DNA of 64,000 nt from Geobacillus zalihae NBRC 101842 (lineage in GTDB: Bacteria > Bacillota > Bacilli > Bacillales > Anoxybacillaceae): positions 1 through 64,000 of the forward strand of contig NZ_BCPV01000015.1 in the NCBI RefSeq assembly GCF_001544135.1, given 5' to 3'. Positions 26,475-36,332 of the stretch are shown here, piece by piece. The translations under genes and the position numbers were made by a program. Numbering within the stretch: the stretch's first letter is position 1; each line of letters starts with the position of its first letter. Under the pieces are notes generated by a model. It saw nothing but the letters and a program-made list of their open reading frames with translations, searched no databases and was not told the origin of the DNA.

Positions 26475-27665
26475 TCAAAGCCAGGCGGAGATGAGCTGGG
26501 AAATCGACTGTTTGCCGCGGTCAAGGAGCGAACGCTTCCGCCAAAAATCGAGCGTCAGCGGCTCGGCGCGCAACAAATCGCGCTCGATCGCCCGTTTGAC
26601 GAGGCGGGTAAACGCGCGGTCAAACACATAGCAGTTGATTTCGCCGTTCAAAAACAAGCTGCGCCGATCGAAATTGGCTGTGCCGACGTTGCACCACTCC
26701 TCATCGATGACGAGCGTTTTGGCATGGTAAAATCCTTGGTAAAAGCGGTAAATGCGCGCGCCGGCTTTCAAGAGTCGATAAAAGTACGGATAGGCAGCCT
26801 CTTTGACAAATAAATGGTCCGCCTTCAGCGGCACAAGGACGGTCACACGCACCCCGCGCCGAAGCGCTTGCATCAGCTCGTTAAACAGCGGCCGGCTTGG
26901 GATGAAGTATGGGCTGCCGATCATAATTTCTTTTTTCGCCTGGCGGATGACCTCGATAAACTGTTCTTCAAGGGCAGCGCCGTTGGTGGCGACGAGCTGA
27001 TGGCGAATGGCGCCGGCCGGAAGCGGCGGGAAGTAGCGATGTTTGTCAGGCACCGTCCGGTCCGTTGCTTCTTCCCAGTCGTGCAAAAACTGTTCTTGCA
27101 AGTCGTGAACCCCTTCGCCGTTCACTTTTAAGTGGTAATCACGCCATTCGCCGAAGTTGGCGTCTTTTCCGTTGTATTCGCGGCCGATGTTAAAGCCGCC
27201 GATGTAGCCGACCCGCCCGTCGATGACCGTAATTTTCCGATGGTTGCGGCGGTTGAGGCGGTAAATGAAAAACGGAAAGCGCGGCTTTCGGGCATAGGCG
27301 AACTCCACCCCGCTTTCCTCGAGCGAACGGATGAGCGCTTTCGGCAGTCCAAAGCTGCCGACCCAATCGGTCAACACTCGCACTTTCACGCCGGCAGCTG
27401 CTTTTTCCTTTAAAATCTGGAAAAATGGCGCGCTCGTTTCGTCATTTTTTATAATGTAAAACAAGACGTGAATATGATCGCGGGCGCGGCCTAGTTCAGC
27501 GAAGTAATCAGAAAATAAATGCCTGCCGTTGATATAGAGGGAAATATCGCTTCTCCGCTCCGGGTAGACGACTTTTTTGCGCCCATTGCGGAAGATGAAC
27601 TGTCCAAGCTTGTCATCAAGATAAACGAGCAACAATACGATGGCAATGACGGAAATGACGACCAT
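26475..27665 (-). CDS. cls: Cardiolipin synthase / phospholipase D family protein
   Basis: 396 residues. There is one N-terminal membrane segment and two HKD motifs: HRKITVIDGRVGYIGGFN and HAKTLVIDEEWCNVGTANFD. It condenses phosphatidylglycerol to cardiolipin. It has only one N-terminal hydrophobic segment, as in YwiE/ClsB-like enzymes, which is also the syntenic B. subtilis gene. GGAGGAG precedes ATG 27665; the longer frame to 27719 is unsupported. Confidence 0.88.
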   Translation of the reverse strand: MVVISVIAIVLLLVYLDDKLGQFIFRNGRKKVVYPERRSDISLYINGRHLFSDYFAELGRARDHIHVLFYIIKNDETSAPFFQILKEKAAAGVKVRVLTDWVGSFGLPKALIRSLEESGVEFAYARKPRFPFFIYRLNRRNHRKITVIDGRVGYIGGFNIGREYNGKDANFGEWRDYHLKVNGEGVHDLQEQFLHDWEEATDRTVPDKHRYFPPLPAGAIRHQLVATNGAALEEQFIEVIRQAKKEIMIGSPYFIPSRPLFNELMQALRRGVRVTVLVPLKADHLFVKEAAYPYFYRLLKAGARIYRFYQGFYHAKTLVIDEEWCNVGTANFDRRSLFLNGEINCYVFDRAFTRLVKRAIERDLLRAEPLTLDFWRKRSLLDRGKQSISQLISAWL

Positions 27666-27894
27666 ATCTTCTCCTCCTATGTCGATTCGGTATGTATTAA
27701 TGTGCCCGAGAACGCGCAAAACGTTTCAAATTGCATCTACCGTGAACATACCCAAACTCCAAATGAATCAAATTTCCATATTGATGAATGTTTTTCGTCA
27801 AGGGAGTCTATAGAGGGCTGAACAAATCGATGATTCCCCCGCGATCGCTCCGTTGCCAAGGGAAAGTTTTCACGGTTGGGATGAAAAAAGGTTA

Positions 27895-27923
27895 TTGACT
27901 GAATGCTCATTCATTTGTACAAT
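27895..27923 (+). promoter_or_regulatory. fadF promoter with overlapping FadR-type operator
   Basis: TTGACT and TACAAT have a 17-base spacer. A perfect palindrome TGAATGCTCATTCA (27900-27913) overlaps the -35 edge and spacer. It matches the half-sites of the Bacillus FadR operator (TGAATGA..TCATTCA), so repression relieved by long-chain acyl-CoA is predicted. Confidence 0.7.
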
Positions 27924-28000
27924 AGACATAAAGCGAATTCTGAAAATTTCTTTTGTTATGGCAACACATTCGCTCGAAAAACGGGGGAAGGGGAGAGAAG

Positions 28001-30097
28001 ATGAATGCCTTGTTGGTGGTGAACTGGCTCGCGTTTTTGCTTGTAACCGCTTACGCAATTTACTTGTTTGCCTATGTCGTCAAAACGCGGGCGATGTACA
28101 TCAAACTCGGCAAAAAAGTCGAGTTTGACCACAAAGTAAAAGAGCGGCTGCGAAACATCTGGGTCAACGTGTTCGGCCAGAAAAAGCTGCTCAAGGACAA
28201 AAAAAGCGGACTGATCCACGTCGTCTTTTTCTATGGCTTTATTCTCGTCCAATTTGGCGCGATTGATTTCATCATCAAAGGGCTTGCGCCGGGGGCGCAT
28301 TTGCCGCTTGGGCCGCTGTATGCGGGATTTACGTTTTTCCAAGAAATCGTCACTTTGCTTATTTTGATCGCGGTGCTCGCCGCCTTTTACCGCCGTTACA
28401 TTGAAAAGCTCGTCCGTTTAAAGCGCGACTTGAAAGCTGGGCTTGTCCTCATCTTCATCGCCGGGCTCATGCTGTCGGTGTTGTTCGGCAACGGGATGAG
28501 CATCATTTGGCACGGCGAAGAAGCGACATGGAGCGAGCCGGTCGCTTCGCTCATTGCTGCCGCGTTTTCCTGGGTCGGCGAAACGGGGGCTGCGGTGCTC
28601 TTCTTTATTGCCTGGTGGGTGCATCTGTTGATTTTGCTCACGTTCCTCGTGTACGTGCCGCAATCAAAGCACGCCCATTTGATCGCTGCGCCGATCAACG
28701 TCTTTTTCAGCCGGCTGACGCGGCCGAAGCTGGCGCCAATCAACTTTGAAGACGAAAGCCAAGAATCGTTTGGCGTCGGCAAAATTGAGGATTTCACGCA
28801 AAAGCAATTGATCGACTTGTACGCCTGTGTCGAGTGCGGCCGCTGCACAAGCATGTGTCCGGCGACCGGCACGGGGAAAATGTTGTCGCCGATGGATTTG
28901 ATTTTAAAATTGCGCGACCATTTGACGGAAAAAGGGGCGGTCGTCACGTCGCGCACGCCGTGGGTGCCCGCGTTCGCTTTCAAACATACAAGGGGCAATC
29001 AGCTCGCGTTCGCCGCGGCGTCCGAGCAGGCGGCGACGATCGAAATGCCGAGCCTCATCGGCGATGTCATCACCGAAGAAGAGATTTGGGCCTGTACGAC
29101 GTGCCGCAACTGTGAGGACCAATGCCCGGTCATGAATGAGCATGTCGATAAAATCATCGACTTGCGCCGCTATCTTGTCCTGACGGAAGGACGGATGAAC
29201 CCGGACGCGCAGCGGGCGATGACGAACATCGAACGCCAAGGCAATCCGTGGGGCTTGAACCGAAAAGAGCGGGAGAACTGGCGCGAGCTGCGCGATGATG
29301 TGCATGTGCCGACCGTCAAAGAGGCGACGAAAGCGGGAGAGGAAATCGAGTACTTGTTCTGGGTCGGCTCGATGGGGTCGTATGACAGCCGGAGCCAAAA
29401 AATCGCCCTTGCTTTTGCCAAGCTGTTGAACGAAGCAGGCGTCAAGTTCGCGATTTTAGGCAACAAGGAGAAAAACTCGGGCGATACGCCGCGCCGGTTA
29501 GGAAATGAGTTTTTGTTCCAAGAATTAGCGACGAACAACATCGCAGAATTTGAAAAAGCGGGCGTCAAGAAAATCGTGACGATCGACCCGCACGCTTACA
29601 ATACGTTCAAAAATGAGTACCCGGATTTTGGGTTCGAGGCCGAAGTGTATCATCATACCGAGCTGCTCGCCAAGCTCATCGAAGAAGGGCGCTTGGTGCC
29701 AAAATATCCGGTAAATGAACGCATTACGTTCCATGACTCGTGCTATTTAGGACGCTACAATGACGTCTATGACGCACCGCGGAAAATTTTGCGCGCCATC
29801 CCGGGCGTCGAGCTTGTTGAAATGGAGCGCAACCGCGAACGCGCCATGTGTTGCGGCGCCGGCGGCGGCCTCATGTGGATGGAGGAGACGACCGGCAACC
29901 GGATCAACGTCGCCCGCACGGAGCAAGCGCTCGCTGTCAATCCGACGGTCATCAGCTCCGGCTGTCCGTACTGTCTGACCATGTTGTCAGACGGCACGAA
30001 GGCCAAGGAAGTGGAAGACCGCGTCTTTACGTACGATGTCGCCGAGATTTTGGCAAAATCAGTATTTGGTGAAGAAAAAGAAGAAGCGGCGTCGTAA
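28001..30097 (+). CDS. fadF: Membrane Fe-S oxidoreductase of fatty-acid degradation (FadF-like)
   Basis: 698 residues. The N-terminal ~250 have about six membrane segments (nitrate-reductase-gamma-like). Two 4Fe-4S motifs follow (CVECGRCTSMC, CTTCRNCEDQC), then two CCG domains (HDSCYLGRYND, MCCGAGGG, SSGCPYC). It probably passes electrons from acyl-CoA dehydrogenase/ETF to the quinone pool. ATG 28001 follows GGGGAGAGAAG. It is the first gene of the degradation block and has a FadR-type operator. Confidence 0.9.
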   Translation: MNALLVVNWLAFLLVTAYAIYLFAYVVKTRAMYIKLGKKVEFDHKVKERLRNIWVNVFGQKKLLKDKKSGLIHVVFFYGFILVQFGAIDFIIKGLAPGAHLPLGPLYAGFTFFQEIVTLLILIAVLAAFYRRYIEKLVRLKRDLKAGLVLIFIAGLMLSVLFGNGMSIIWHGEEATWSEPVASLIAAAFSWVGETGAAVLFFIAWWVHLLILLTFLVYVPQSKHAHLIAAPINVFFSRLTRPKLAPINFEDESQESFGVGKIEDFTQKQLIDLYACVECGRCTSMCPATGTGKMLSPMDLILKLRDHLTEKGAVVTSRTPWVPAFAFKHTRGNQLAFAAASEQAATIEMPSLIGDVITEEEIWACTTCRNCEDQCPVMNEHVDKIIDLRRYLVLTEGRMNPDAQRAMTNIERQGNPWGLNRKERENWRELRDDVHVPTVKEATKAGEEIEYLFWVGSMGSYDSRSQKIALAFAKLLNEAGVKFAILGNKEKNSGDTPRRLGNEFLFQELATNNIAEFEKAGVKKIVTIDPHAYNTFKNEYPDFGFEAEVYHHTELLAKLIEEGRLVPKYPVNERITFHDSCYLGRYNDVYDAPRKILRAIPGVELVEMERNRERAMCCGAGGGLMWMEETTGNRINVARTEQALAVNPTVISSGCPYCLTMLSDGTKAKEVEDRVFTYDVAEILAKSVFGEEKEEAAS

Positions 30098-30146
30098 AAA
30101 TAGTTGCGAAGACAATTTCTATTTTTTAAAATAATAAGTATAATGA

Positions 30147-30180
30147 AAGAGAAGGTGTATGATCGTACACCTTCTCTTTC
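30147..30180 (+). terminator. Palindromic terminator-like hairpin after fadF
   Basis: AAGAGAAGGTGTA pairs perfectly with TACACCTTCTCTT. The T-run is short (CTTTC). A TATAAT at 30139-30144 sits just before it, so an attenuator ahead of the thiolase gene is also possible. Confidence 0.6.
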
Positions 30181-30253
30181 GCACCACGACCGAGCGAGCG
30201 TTCAGTCTGTGTTTTGTAATCGCTTTCTTATCCGATGAAAAGGGGAGAGGAAT

Positions 30254-31432
30254 ATGGGAAAAACAGTGATTGTCAGCGGGGCGCGCACCCCGTTCGGAAA
30301 ACTCGGCGGTTCTTTGCAAGCGCTGTCAGCGTCAGAACTCGGCGGCATTGCCGTGAAAGAAGCGCTTGCCCGCGCGGATGTGAGCGCGGAACAAGTCGAT
30401 CATGTCATTTTAGGCACCGTCTTGCAAGGCGGACAAGGACAGCTCCCATCGCGGCAGGCGATGCGCCATGCCGGCATTCCGTGGCATGTTCGCACCGAGA
30501 CGGTCAATAAAGTATGCGCATCGGGCATGCGCGCCGTGACGCTCGCGGATCAGCTCATCCGCTTAGGCGATGCCGATGTCGTTGTCGCGGGCGGGATGGA
30601 ATCGATGAGCAACGCCCCGTACGTGCTGCCGAAAGCGCGCTGGGGGTTGCGAATGGGCGACAGCACGGTGAAGGATTTAATGGTGTATGATGGCTTGACA
30701 TGCAGTTTTACCGGCGTCCATATGGGCGTTTATGGCGGGAATACAGCGCGTGAACTTGGCATTACACGCGAGGCACAGGATGAGTGGGCGTACCGCAGCC
30801 ATATGCGAGCCATTGCTGCCATCGAAGCCGGTCGGCTCGCGGAAGAGATCGTTCCGGTGACGATTCCGCAGCGCAAAGGAGAGCCGCTTGTCGTCGAACA
30901 CGACGAGGCGCCGCGCAAAGACACGTCGCTTGAAGCGTTGGCGAAACTGCCGCCGGTGTTTGACCCGGAAGGAACGATCACGGCCGGCAACGCCCCGGGC
31001 GTCAACGACGGCGCCGCGGCGCTCGTCTTGATGAGCGAGGAGCGCGCCGCCCGCGAGGGGCTTGAGCCGCTCGCGACTGTTGTCGCCCACACCGCCATCG
31101 CCGTTGAGGCGAAAGATTTCCCAAAAACGCCGGGACTTGTCATCAACGAGTTGCTCCGCAAAACGGGAAAAACGGTCGACGACATTGCCTTGTTCGAAAT
31201 AAACGAAGCGTTTGCCGCTGTTGCTCTTGCTGCTATCCAAATCGCTGGCCTTGACCCGGAAAAAGTGAACGTCAACGGCGGCGCTGTCGCCCTCGGCCAC
31301 CCGATCGGCGCGAGCGGCGCACGCATCATCCTCACGCTCATTTATGAGCTGAAACGCCGCGGCGGCGGCCTCGGCATCGCCGCCATCTGCAGCGGCGGCG
31401 GCCAAGGCGACGCCATCTTAATCGAAGTATAA
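30254..31432 (+). CDS. Acetyl-CoA C-acetyltransferase (thiolase)
   Basis: 392 residues. The nucleophilic cysteine lies in [11 protein letters not shown], and the C-terminal motifs [17 protein letters not shown] and CSGGGQGDA are intact. It performs thiolytic cleavage or condensation of acetoacetyl-CoA, or longer 3-ketoacyl-CoA. GGGGAGAGG precedes the ATG. It starts the run thiolase-HBD-ACAD-ACAD-TetR-IcmF, comparable to the mmgABC start of B. subtilis. Confidence 0.94.
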   Translation: MGKTVIVSGARTPFGKLGGSLQALSASELGGIAVKEALARADVSAEQVDHVILGTVLQGGQGQLPSRQAMRHAGIPWHVRTETVNKVCASGMRAVTLADQLIRLGDADVVVAGGMESMSNAPYVLPKARWGLRMGDSTVKDLMVYDGLTCSFTGVHMGVYGGNTARELGITREAQDEWAYRSHMRAIAAIEAGRLAEEIVPVTIPQRKGEPLVVEHDEAPRKDTSLEALAKLPPVFDPEGTITAGNAPGVNDGAAALVLMSEERAAREGLEPLATVVAHTAIAVEAKDFPKTPGLVINELLRKTGKTVDDIALFEINEAFAAVALAAIQIAGLDPEKVNVNGGAVALGHPIGASGARIILTLIYELKRRGGGLGIAAICSGGGQGDAILIEV

Positions 31433-31483
31433 GGAATGGCCTGCCACGTCATCGCGGCCGCCGCCGTCGAGGCGTGACGCGTC

Positions 31484-31663
31484 ATGCCGCCCGACGGCGT
31501 TGTCGCCATACAGGAGGCGGTTCGCCTGGCGGTGGGGCGGCCGCGGTTTGGGGATATGGATGGCCCGCCGCGCCCTTGGGCGCTGCGGCCGCTGGCTTGC
31601 GATCTGCGTTGTCCCAGGATGGAGCCAATAAACGAACAAGAGCGTTTGCGAATTTTGCTATAG
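31484..31663 (+). other. Possible small ORF between thiolase and HBD genes
   Basis: A 59-codon frame (MPPDGVVAIQEAVRLAVG, ending QERLRILL) fills most of the 243 bp gap. No ribosome site precedes its ATG and I do not recognise it. Its end overlaps the ribosome site of the next gene. It may be chance coding in GC-rich DNA or a remnant. Confidence 0.2.
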
Positions 31664-31675
31664 GGGGATGGAACG

Positions 31676-32527
31676 ATGGACGTCAAAACGATTATGGTCG
31701 TCGGCGCCGGACAGATGGGGTCAGGCATCGCCCAAGTATGCGCTGTCGCCGGCTATCAAGTGTTTTTGTACGACATTAGCGAGGCGCAGTTAGACAAAGG
31801 AATCGCCAACATCGAAAAAGGGCTCGCCCGCCAAGTGGAAAAAGGGAAAATGACAGCGGCGGACAAAGACGCAGCGCTCGCGCGGCTTGCCCGCTCGACC
31901 GACTTGCATGCCGCCGCCAAAGCGGATCTTGTCATTGAAGCGGTCGTCGAAAACATGGACGTGAAAACAAAGCTGTTCGCCGAGCTCGATGCGCTCGCCC
32001 GCCCGGAGACGATTTTAGCGTCAAACACGTCGTCGCTGCCGATTACGGAAATTGCCGCCGCGACGAAACGGCCAGAGAAAGTGATCGGCATGCACTTTAT
32101 GAACCCGGTGCCGGTGATGAAGCTCGTCGAAATTATCCGCGGATTGGCGACGGCTGATGACGTGTATGAAACGATCGAAGCCGTTGCCCGCAAGCTCGGC
32201 AAAGTGCCGGTCGAAGTGAACGACTTTCCGGGCTTTATTTCGAACCGCGTCCTCATGCCGATGATCAACGAAGCGATTTACGCCTTGTACGAAGGGGTGG
32301 CGACCAAAGAAGCCATCGATGAAGTGATGAAGCTCGGCATGAACCATCCGATGGGTCCGCTGACGCTCGCTGATTTTATCGGGCTCGATACGTGCTTATA
32401 CATTATGGAAACGCTTCATGAGGGGTTCGGCGATGACAAATACCGCCCATGCCCGCTCTTGCGCAAATATGTGAAAGCCGGCTGGCTCGGCCGCAAGACG
32501 GGCCGCGGATTTTACACGTATGAATAA
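31676..32527 (+). CDS. 3-hydroxybutyryl-CoA dehydrogenase
   Basis: 283 residues. The Rossmann NAD motif is [19 protein letters not shown], and the catalytic segment [15 protein letters not shown] with [11 protein letters not shown] is present. The C-terminal domain is complete ([14 protein letters not shown]). It oxidises 3-hydroxyacyl-CoA to 3-ketoacyl-CoA, the substrate of the thiolase upstream. AGGGGGATGG precedes the ATG. Confidence 0.94.
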   Translation: MDVKTIMVVGAGQMGSGIAQVCAVAGYQVFLYDISEAQLDKGIANIEKGLARQVEKGKMTAADKDAALARLARSTDLHAAAKADLVIEAVVENMDVKTKLFAELDALARPETILASNTSSLPITEIAAATKRPEKVIGMHFMNPVPVMKLVEIIRGLATADDVYETIEAVARKLGKVPVEVNDFPGFISNRVLMPMINEAIYALYEGVATKEAIDEVMKLGMNHPMGPLTLADFIGLDTCLYIMETLHEGFGDDKYRPCPLLRKYVKAGWLGRKTGRGFYTYE

Positions 32528-32760
32528 ACCGCTTGGCGTCGCTCTAGGACAACGCCGAAGCGTGCCGCAATGTGCGTGGGGCGGCGCCCGCTATGCTGTC
32601 TGCCGACCGTAACGCCGCACGTTAGGTGCATGCGGGAACGCTGTTTTACAGCCTATAAGGCAAATCTATAGAATCGTTCAGCTGCCTGCTGGCTACCCCA
32701 TGGAGCGGAGGAGCGCCTGAAAACACCATTGTGTCAGCGACATCGGAAGGAGGCCATTTC

Positions 32761-33906
32761 ATGGAATTTCGCTTCACCGAAGAGCAGGAAATGATGCGGC
32801 AAATGGTGCGCGAGTTCGCCGCGGCGGAGATCGCCCCATTTGTCGAGCGCATGGAACAAGGGGAGTTTCCGCGCCCGATTTTAGCGAAAATGGCCGAACT
32901 CGGCCTAATGGGCATCACTGTCCCGGAGCAATATGGCGGCGCGGGTATGGACTTTGTGTCGTACATCATCGCCATTCATGAAATTTCGAAAGTGAGCCCG
33001 ACCGTCGGTGTCATCTTATCCGTGCACACGTCGGTCGGCACGAATCCGATCTTGTATTTCGGCACCGAAGAGCAGAAACAAAAATACGTGACAAAGCTCG
33101 CCCGAGGTGAGTACTTGGGGGCGTTTTGCCTTACTGAACCGAGCGCCGGCTCGGATGTGAAAAGCTTGAAGACGAAAGCGGTGCGCCGTGGAGATCGTTA
33201 TGTGCTAAACGGCTCAAAAATATTCATCACCAACGGCGGGGAGGCAGATACGTACATCGTCTTCGCCCGCACGAATCCGGAAGAAGCCGGAAGCCGCGGC
33301 ATTTCCGCGTTCATTGTGGAAAAAGGGACGCCAGGGATGTCGATTGGTAAAGATGAGAAGAAGATGGGGCTGCACGGGTCGCGGACGGTGACCATTACGT
33401 TTGAAGACGCCGAAGTGCCGGCGGAAAACTTGCTCGGTCAGGAAGGGGAAGGATTTAAAATCGCGATGGCCAACCTTGACGTCGGTCGGATCGGCATCGC
33501 CGCCCAAGCGCTCGGCATCGCGGAGGCGGCAGTCGAACATGCCGTCGCCTACGCGAAAGAGCGGGTGCAGTTTGGCAAACCGATCATCGAGCAGCAAGGC
33601 GTCGCTTTCAAGCTTGCCGATATGGCGACGGCGGCGGAAGCGGCGAAATGGCTCGTCTATCGCGCCGCTTGGCTGCGCGCGCAAGGGCTGCCGTGCGGAA
33701 AAGAGGCGTCGATGGCGAAGCTCTTCGCTTCACAAACAGCGATGGACAATGCCATCGAGGCGGTGCAAATTTTCGGCGGCAACGGCTACACGAAAGACTA
33801 CCCGGTCGAGCGGCTGTTCCGTGACGCGAAAATTACGCAAATTTACGAAGGAACGAGCGAAATTCAGCGCATCGTCATCAGCAAACATTTGTGCCAGGCA
33901 TGCTGA
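32761..33906 (+). CDS. Acyl-CoA dehydrogenase (short/branched chain), first copy
   Basis: 381 residues with the three-domain ACAD layout. FAD-contact motifs are [11 protein letters not shown] and FITNGGEAD. The catalytic glutamate lies in [11 protein letters not shown] near the end. It introduces the 2,3-double bond into acyl-CoA, with electrons passing to ETF and probably FadF. ATG 32761 has GAAGGAGG upstream. A second ACAD follows after a structured repeat. Confidence 0.93.
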   Translation: MEFRFTEEQEMMRQMVREFAAAEIAPFVERMEQGEFPRPILAKMAELGLMGITVPEQYGGAGMDFVSYIIAIHEISKVSPTVGVILSVHTSVGTNPILYFGTEEQKQKYVTKLARGEYLGAFCLTEPSAGSDVKSLKTKAVRRGDRYVLNGSKIFITNGGEADTYIVFARTNPEEAGSRGISAFIVEKGTPGMSIGKDEKKMGLHGSRTVTITFEDAEVPAENLLGQEGEGFKIAMANLDVGRIGIAAQALGIAEAAVEHAVAYAKERVQFGKPIIEQQGVAFKLADMATAAEAAKWLVYRAAWLRAQGLPCGKEASMAKLFASQTAMDNAIEAVQIFGGNGYTKDYPVERLFRDAKITQIYEGTSEIQRIVISKHLCQAC

Positions 33907-33927
33907 TGAACCAATCCGAACCAGATG

Positions 33928-34110
33928 AGAAGGCTCTGTTCCTAGCTTTTCTGCCGTAGTCGGCAAGCCGTTCGCTTGCCGACTGGGCATGCGACAGCAT
34001 GCCCTCCTCGAACAATGGACGTTTTGCGGGCAAATGGCATTTGCCCTCTGGCGTTCTTGTTCGAGGAAAGAGGCAGAAAAGCTTGTGTTCAGCCAGCTCA
34101 TGATTGGCGA
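33928..34110. repeat. Multi-hairpin intergenic repeat (family B)
   Basis: Outer arms AGCTTTTCTGCC (about 33945) and GGCAGAAAAGCT (about 34072) enclose GTCGGCAAGC/GCTTGCCGAC, GGGCATGC/GCATGCCC, and TCCTCGAACAA/TTGTTCGAGGA with an inner GGGCAAATG/CATTTGCCC. The left 40 bases recur at 59.68 kb. No gene is present; the rest of the gap to 34332 shows GACCGAACAACG, a string shared with the other repeat family. Confidence 0.6.
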
Positions 34111-34332
34111 TCGAATGAAATGGTGGAAATAGCTCTAAGCGCCGGGTTTTCGGAAGACCGAACAACGCCGCTTTCAGGGATCGAGGCATAAACATGGGGC
34201 TCTGTCTTTTGCGGCGTTTTGTGGTGCAACGGGAACTCACCAACAAGTTTATGTCTGTATCTGGAAGATGGTGATCACGCTGGCACGGGGGACGAGGATT
34301 TCGGATATATAGGAAAACGGGGGAATGAAACG

Positions 34333-35475
34333 ATGAACTTTCGATTGAGCGAAGAACATGAAATGCTGCGAAAAATGGTGCGCGAATTTGCCGAAAACGA
34401 AGTGGCGCCGACTGCCGCTGAGCGAGACGAAGAAGAGCGGTTTGACCGCGGCATTTTCAACAAAATGGCGGAACTCGGTTTAACAGGCATTCCGTGGCCG
34501 GAAGAATACGGCGGCATTGGCAGCGATTATTTGGCCTATGTCATTGCCGTTGAGGAGCTGTCGCGCGTCTGCGCCTCGACCGGGGTGACGCTTTCCGCGC
34601 ATATATCGCTCGCCAGCTGGCCGATTTACAAGTTCGGCAACGAAGAACAAAAGCAGAAGTATTTGCGCGCCTTAGCGACTGGGGAAAAACTAGGGGCATA
34701 TGCTCTGTCCGAGCCGGGGGCGGGGTCGGATGTCGCCTCGATGAAAACGCGTGCGGTAAAAGATGGGGACCACTACATTTTAAACGGCTCGAAAGTATGG
34801 ATCACCAACGGCGGCGAAGCGGAAATTTACGTCGTATTTGCCGTCACCGATCCGGAAAAGCGGCATAAAGGGATCAGCGCCTTTATCGTGGAAAAAGGAA
34901 CGCCGGGCTTTTCGTTCGGCAAAAAGGAAAAGAAACTCGGCATTCGTTCGTCGCCGACGACGGAGCTCATTTTTGAAGACTGCCGCATTCCGAAAGAAAA
35001 CTTGCTCGGTCAAGAAGGAGAAGGGTTTAAAATCGCCATGATGACGCTCGATGGCGGCCGCAACGGCATCGCCGCCCAAGCGGTCGGCATTGCCCAGGGC
35101 GCGCTGGATGCGGCGGTGGACTATGCGAAACAGCGCGTCCAGTTCGGCAAACCGATCATCGAGCAGCAAGGGATCGCTTTCAAGCTCGCTGACATGGCGA
35201 CGGCCATTGAAGCGGCGCGGCTCTTGACCTATCAAGCGGCATGGTTGGAGTCGAATGGCTTGCCGTACGGCAAAGCATCCGCCATGGCGAAACTGTTTGC
35301 CGGCGACACGGCGATGAAAGTGACGGTCGAGGCGGTGCAAATTTTCGGCGGCAACGGCTACACGAAGGACTACCCGGTCGAGCGGTTTATGCGCGACGCG
35401 AAGATTACGCAAATTTACGAAGGAACGCAAGAAATCCAACGCCTTGTCATTTCGCGCATGTTGACACGCAATTAA
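34333..35475 (+). CDS. Acyl-CoA dehydrogenase (short/branched chain), second copy
   Basis: 380 residues, clearly paralogous to the copy at 32.8 kb. It has [28 protein letters not shown] and the catalytic glutamate in [14 protein letters not shown] 34333 follows GGGGGAATGAAACG. The frame begins earlier at 34219, inside the intergenic repeat region, without support. The last codons are part of the first 39 bp palindromic repeat. Confidence 0.93.
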   Translation: MNFRLSEEHEMLRKMVREFAENEVAPTAAERDEEERFDRGIFNKMAELGLTGIPWPEEYGGIGSDYLAYVIAVEELSRVCASTGVTLSAHISLASWPIYKFGNEEQKQKYLRALATGEKLGAYALSEPGAGSDVASMKTRAVKDGDHYILNGSKVWITNGGEAEIYVVFAVTDPEKRHKGISAFIVEKGTPGFSFGKKEKKLGIRSSPTTELIFEDCRIPKENLLGQEGEGFKIAMMTLDGGRNGIAAQAVGIAQGALDAAVDYAKQRVQFGKPIIEQQGIAFKLADMATAIEAARLLTYQAAWLESNGLPYGKASAMAKLFAGDTAMKVTVEAVQIFGGNGYTKDYPVERFMRDAKITQIYEGTQEIQRLVISRMLTRN

Positions 35476-35575
35476 ACATTGCGTGTCCACTCATTCGTGT
35501 TGACACGCAATTAAACATTGCGCGTCCACTCATTCGTGTTGGCGCGCGATTGAAACATTGTGCGTCATTTCAATG
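35459..35575. repeat. Three tandem 39 bp palindromic repeats
   Basis: Copies begin at 35459, 35498 and 35537, each with GACACGCAAT-TAAAC-ATTGCGTGTC, which forms a hairpin (the third copy is diverged). The first overlaps the acyl-CoA dehydrogenase stop codon (LTRN then TAA). They lie 110 bp before the TetR gene, so they could be stacked operators, a transcript-stabilising structure, or a recent slippage duplication. Confidence 0.8.
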
Positions 35576-35682
35576 GTTTTGGATCTGAACGGCGGCTTGG
35601 CGCTTTGGGAAAGGGCGCACGGATAGGCATGGGGCGGGGCGGCGCCCCGCCGTCAAATGGGAATGGGGGAGAGACAACGAAC

Positions 35683-36315
35683 ATGAAAAAACGGGAAGTG
35701 ATTGCATCGGTCAAAGACGAAAAGCTCGTGAAAAAACGGCGCAATGAGATGATCAAAGGCGCGATTTCCTTGTTTAAACAAAAAGGTTTCCACCAAACGA
35801 CGACAAGGGAGATCGCCAAAGCGTCCGGCTTCAGCATCGGCACGTTGTACGAGTACATCCGCAAGAAAGAAGACGTCCTCTATCTCGTGTGCGACCGCAT
35901 TTACGACGAAGTGCGGGAGCGGACGGAACAAGACCTCGGTGCCCACCATGGCACGATCGAAGGGTTAAGGCGCGCCATTGCCCACTATTTCCGCGTTGTT
36001 GATGAACTCGATGATGAAGTGCTCGTCATGTATCAAGAAGTGAAAGCGCTAAGCAAAGAATCGCTGCCGTATGTGTTGAATAAAGAACTCGATATGGCGG
36101 CGATTTTCGAACATATTTTGCGCGCATGCGTTGAGAGCGGGGCGTTGCAGCTTTCTGAAAGCGAAATCCGCCTGTTCGCCCACAACATCGTCGTTCTTGG
36201 GCAAATGTGGGCGTTCCGCCGTTGGGTGCTGCGGAAAATGTATACACTCGATGAATATATCGAACTGCAAACCGAGTTTTTATTAAAGGGGATTATGGAG
36301 AAACAGCGAGTCTAA
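35683..36315 (+). CDS. TetR/AcrR family transcriptional regulator
   Basis: 210 residues. The N-terminal helix-turn-helix is typical: [20 protein letters not shown], then [20 protein letters not shown]. The C-terminal ligand domain suits an acyl-CoA-like effector. ATG 35683 follows GGGGGAGAG. It lies inside the acyl-CoA degradation run, 17 bp before icmF, so it probably controls these genes; the ligand is unknown. It is one candidate for the protein that binds the FadR-type site at fadF, but no direct evidence links them. Confidence 0.88.
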   Translation: MKKREVIASVKDEKLVKKRRNEMIKGAISLFKQKGFHQTTTREIAKASGFSIGTLYEYIRKKEDVLYLVCDRIYDEVRERTEQDLGAHHGTIEGLRRAIAHYFRVVDELDDEVLVMYQEVKALSKESLPYVLNKELDMAAIFEHILRACVESGALQLSESEIRLFAHNIVVLGQMWAFRRWVLRKMYTLDEYIELQTEFLLKGIMEKQRV

Positions 36316-36332
36316 AAGGGGGAGAAGAAACG

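Noticed and set aside
35459-35575. CRISPR array
   Set aside because: Three directly abutting 39 bp repeats without unique spacers, and no cas genes nearby.
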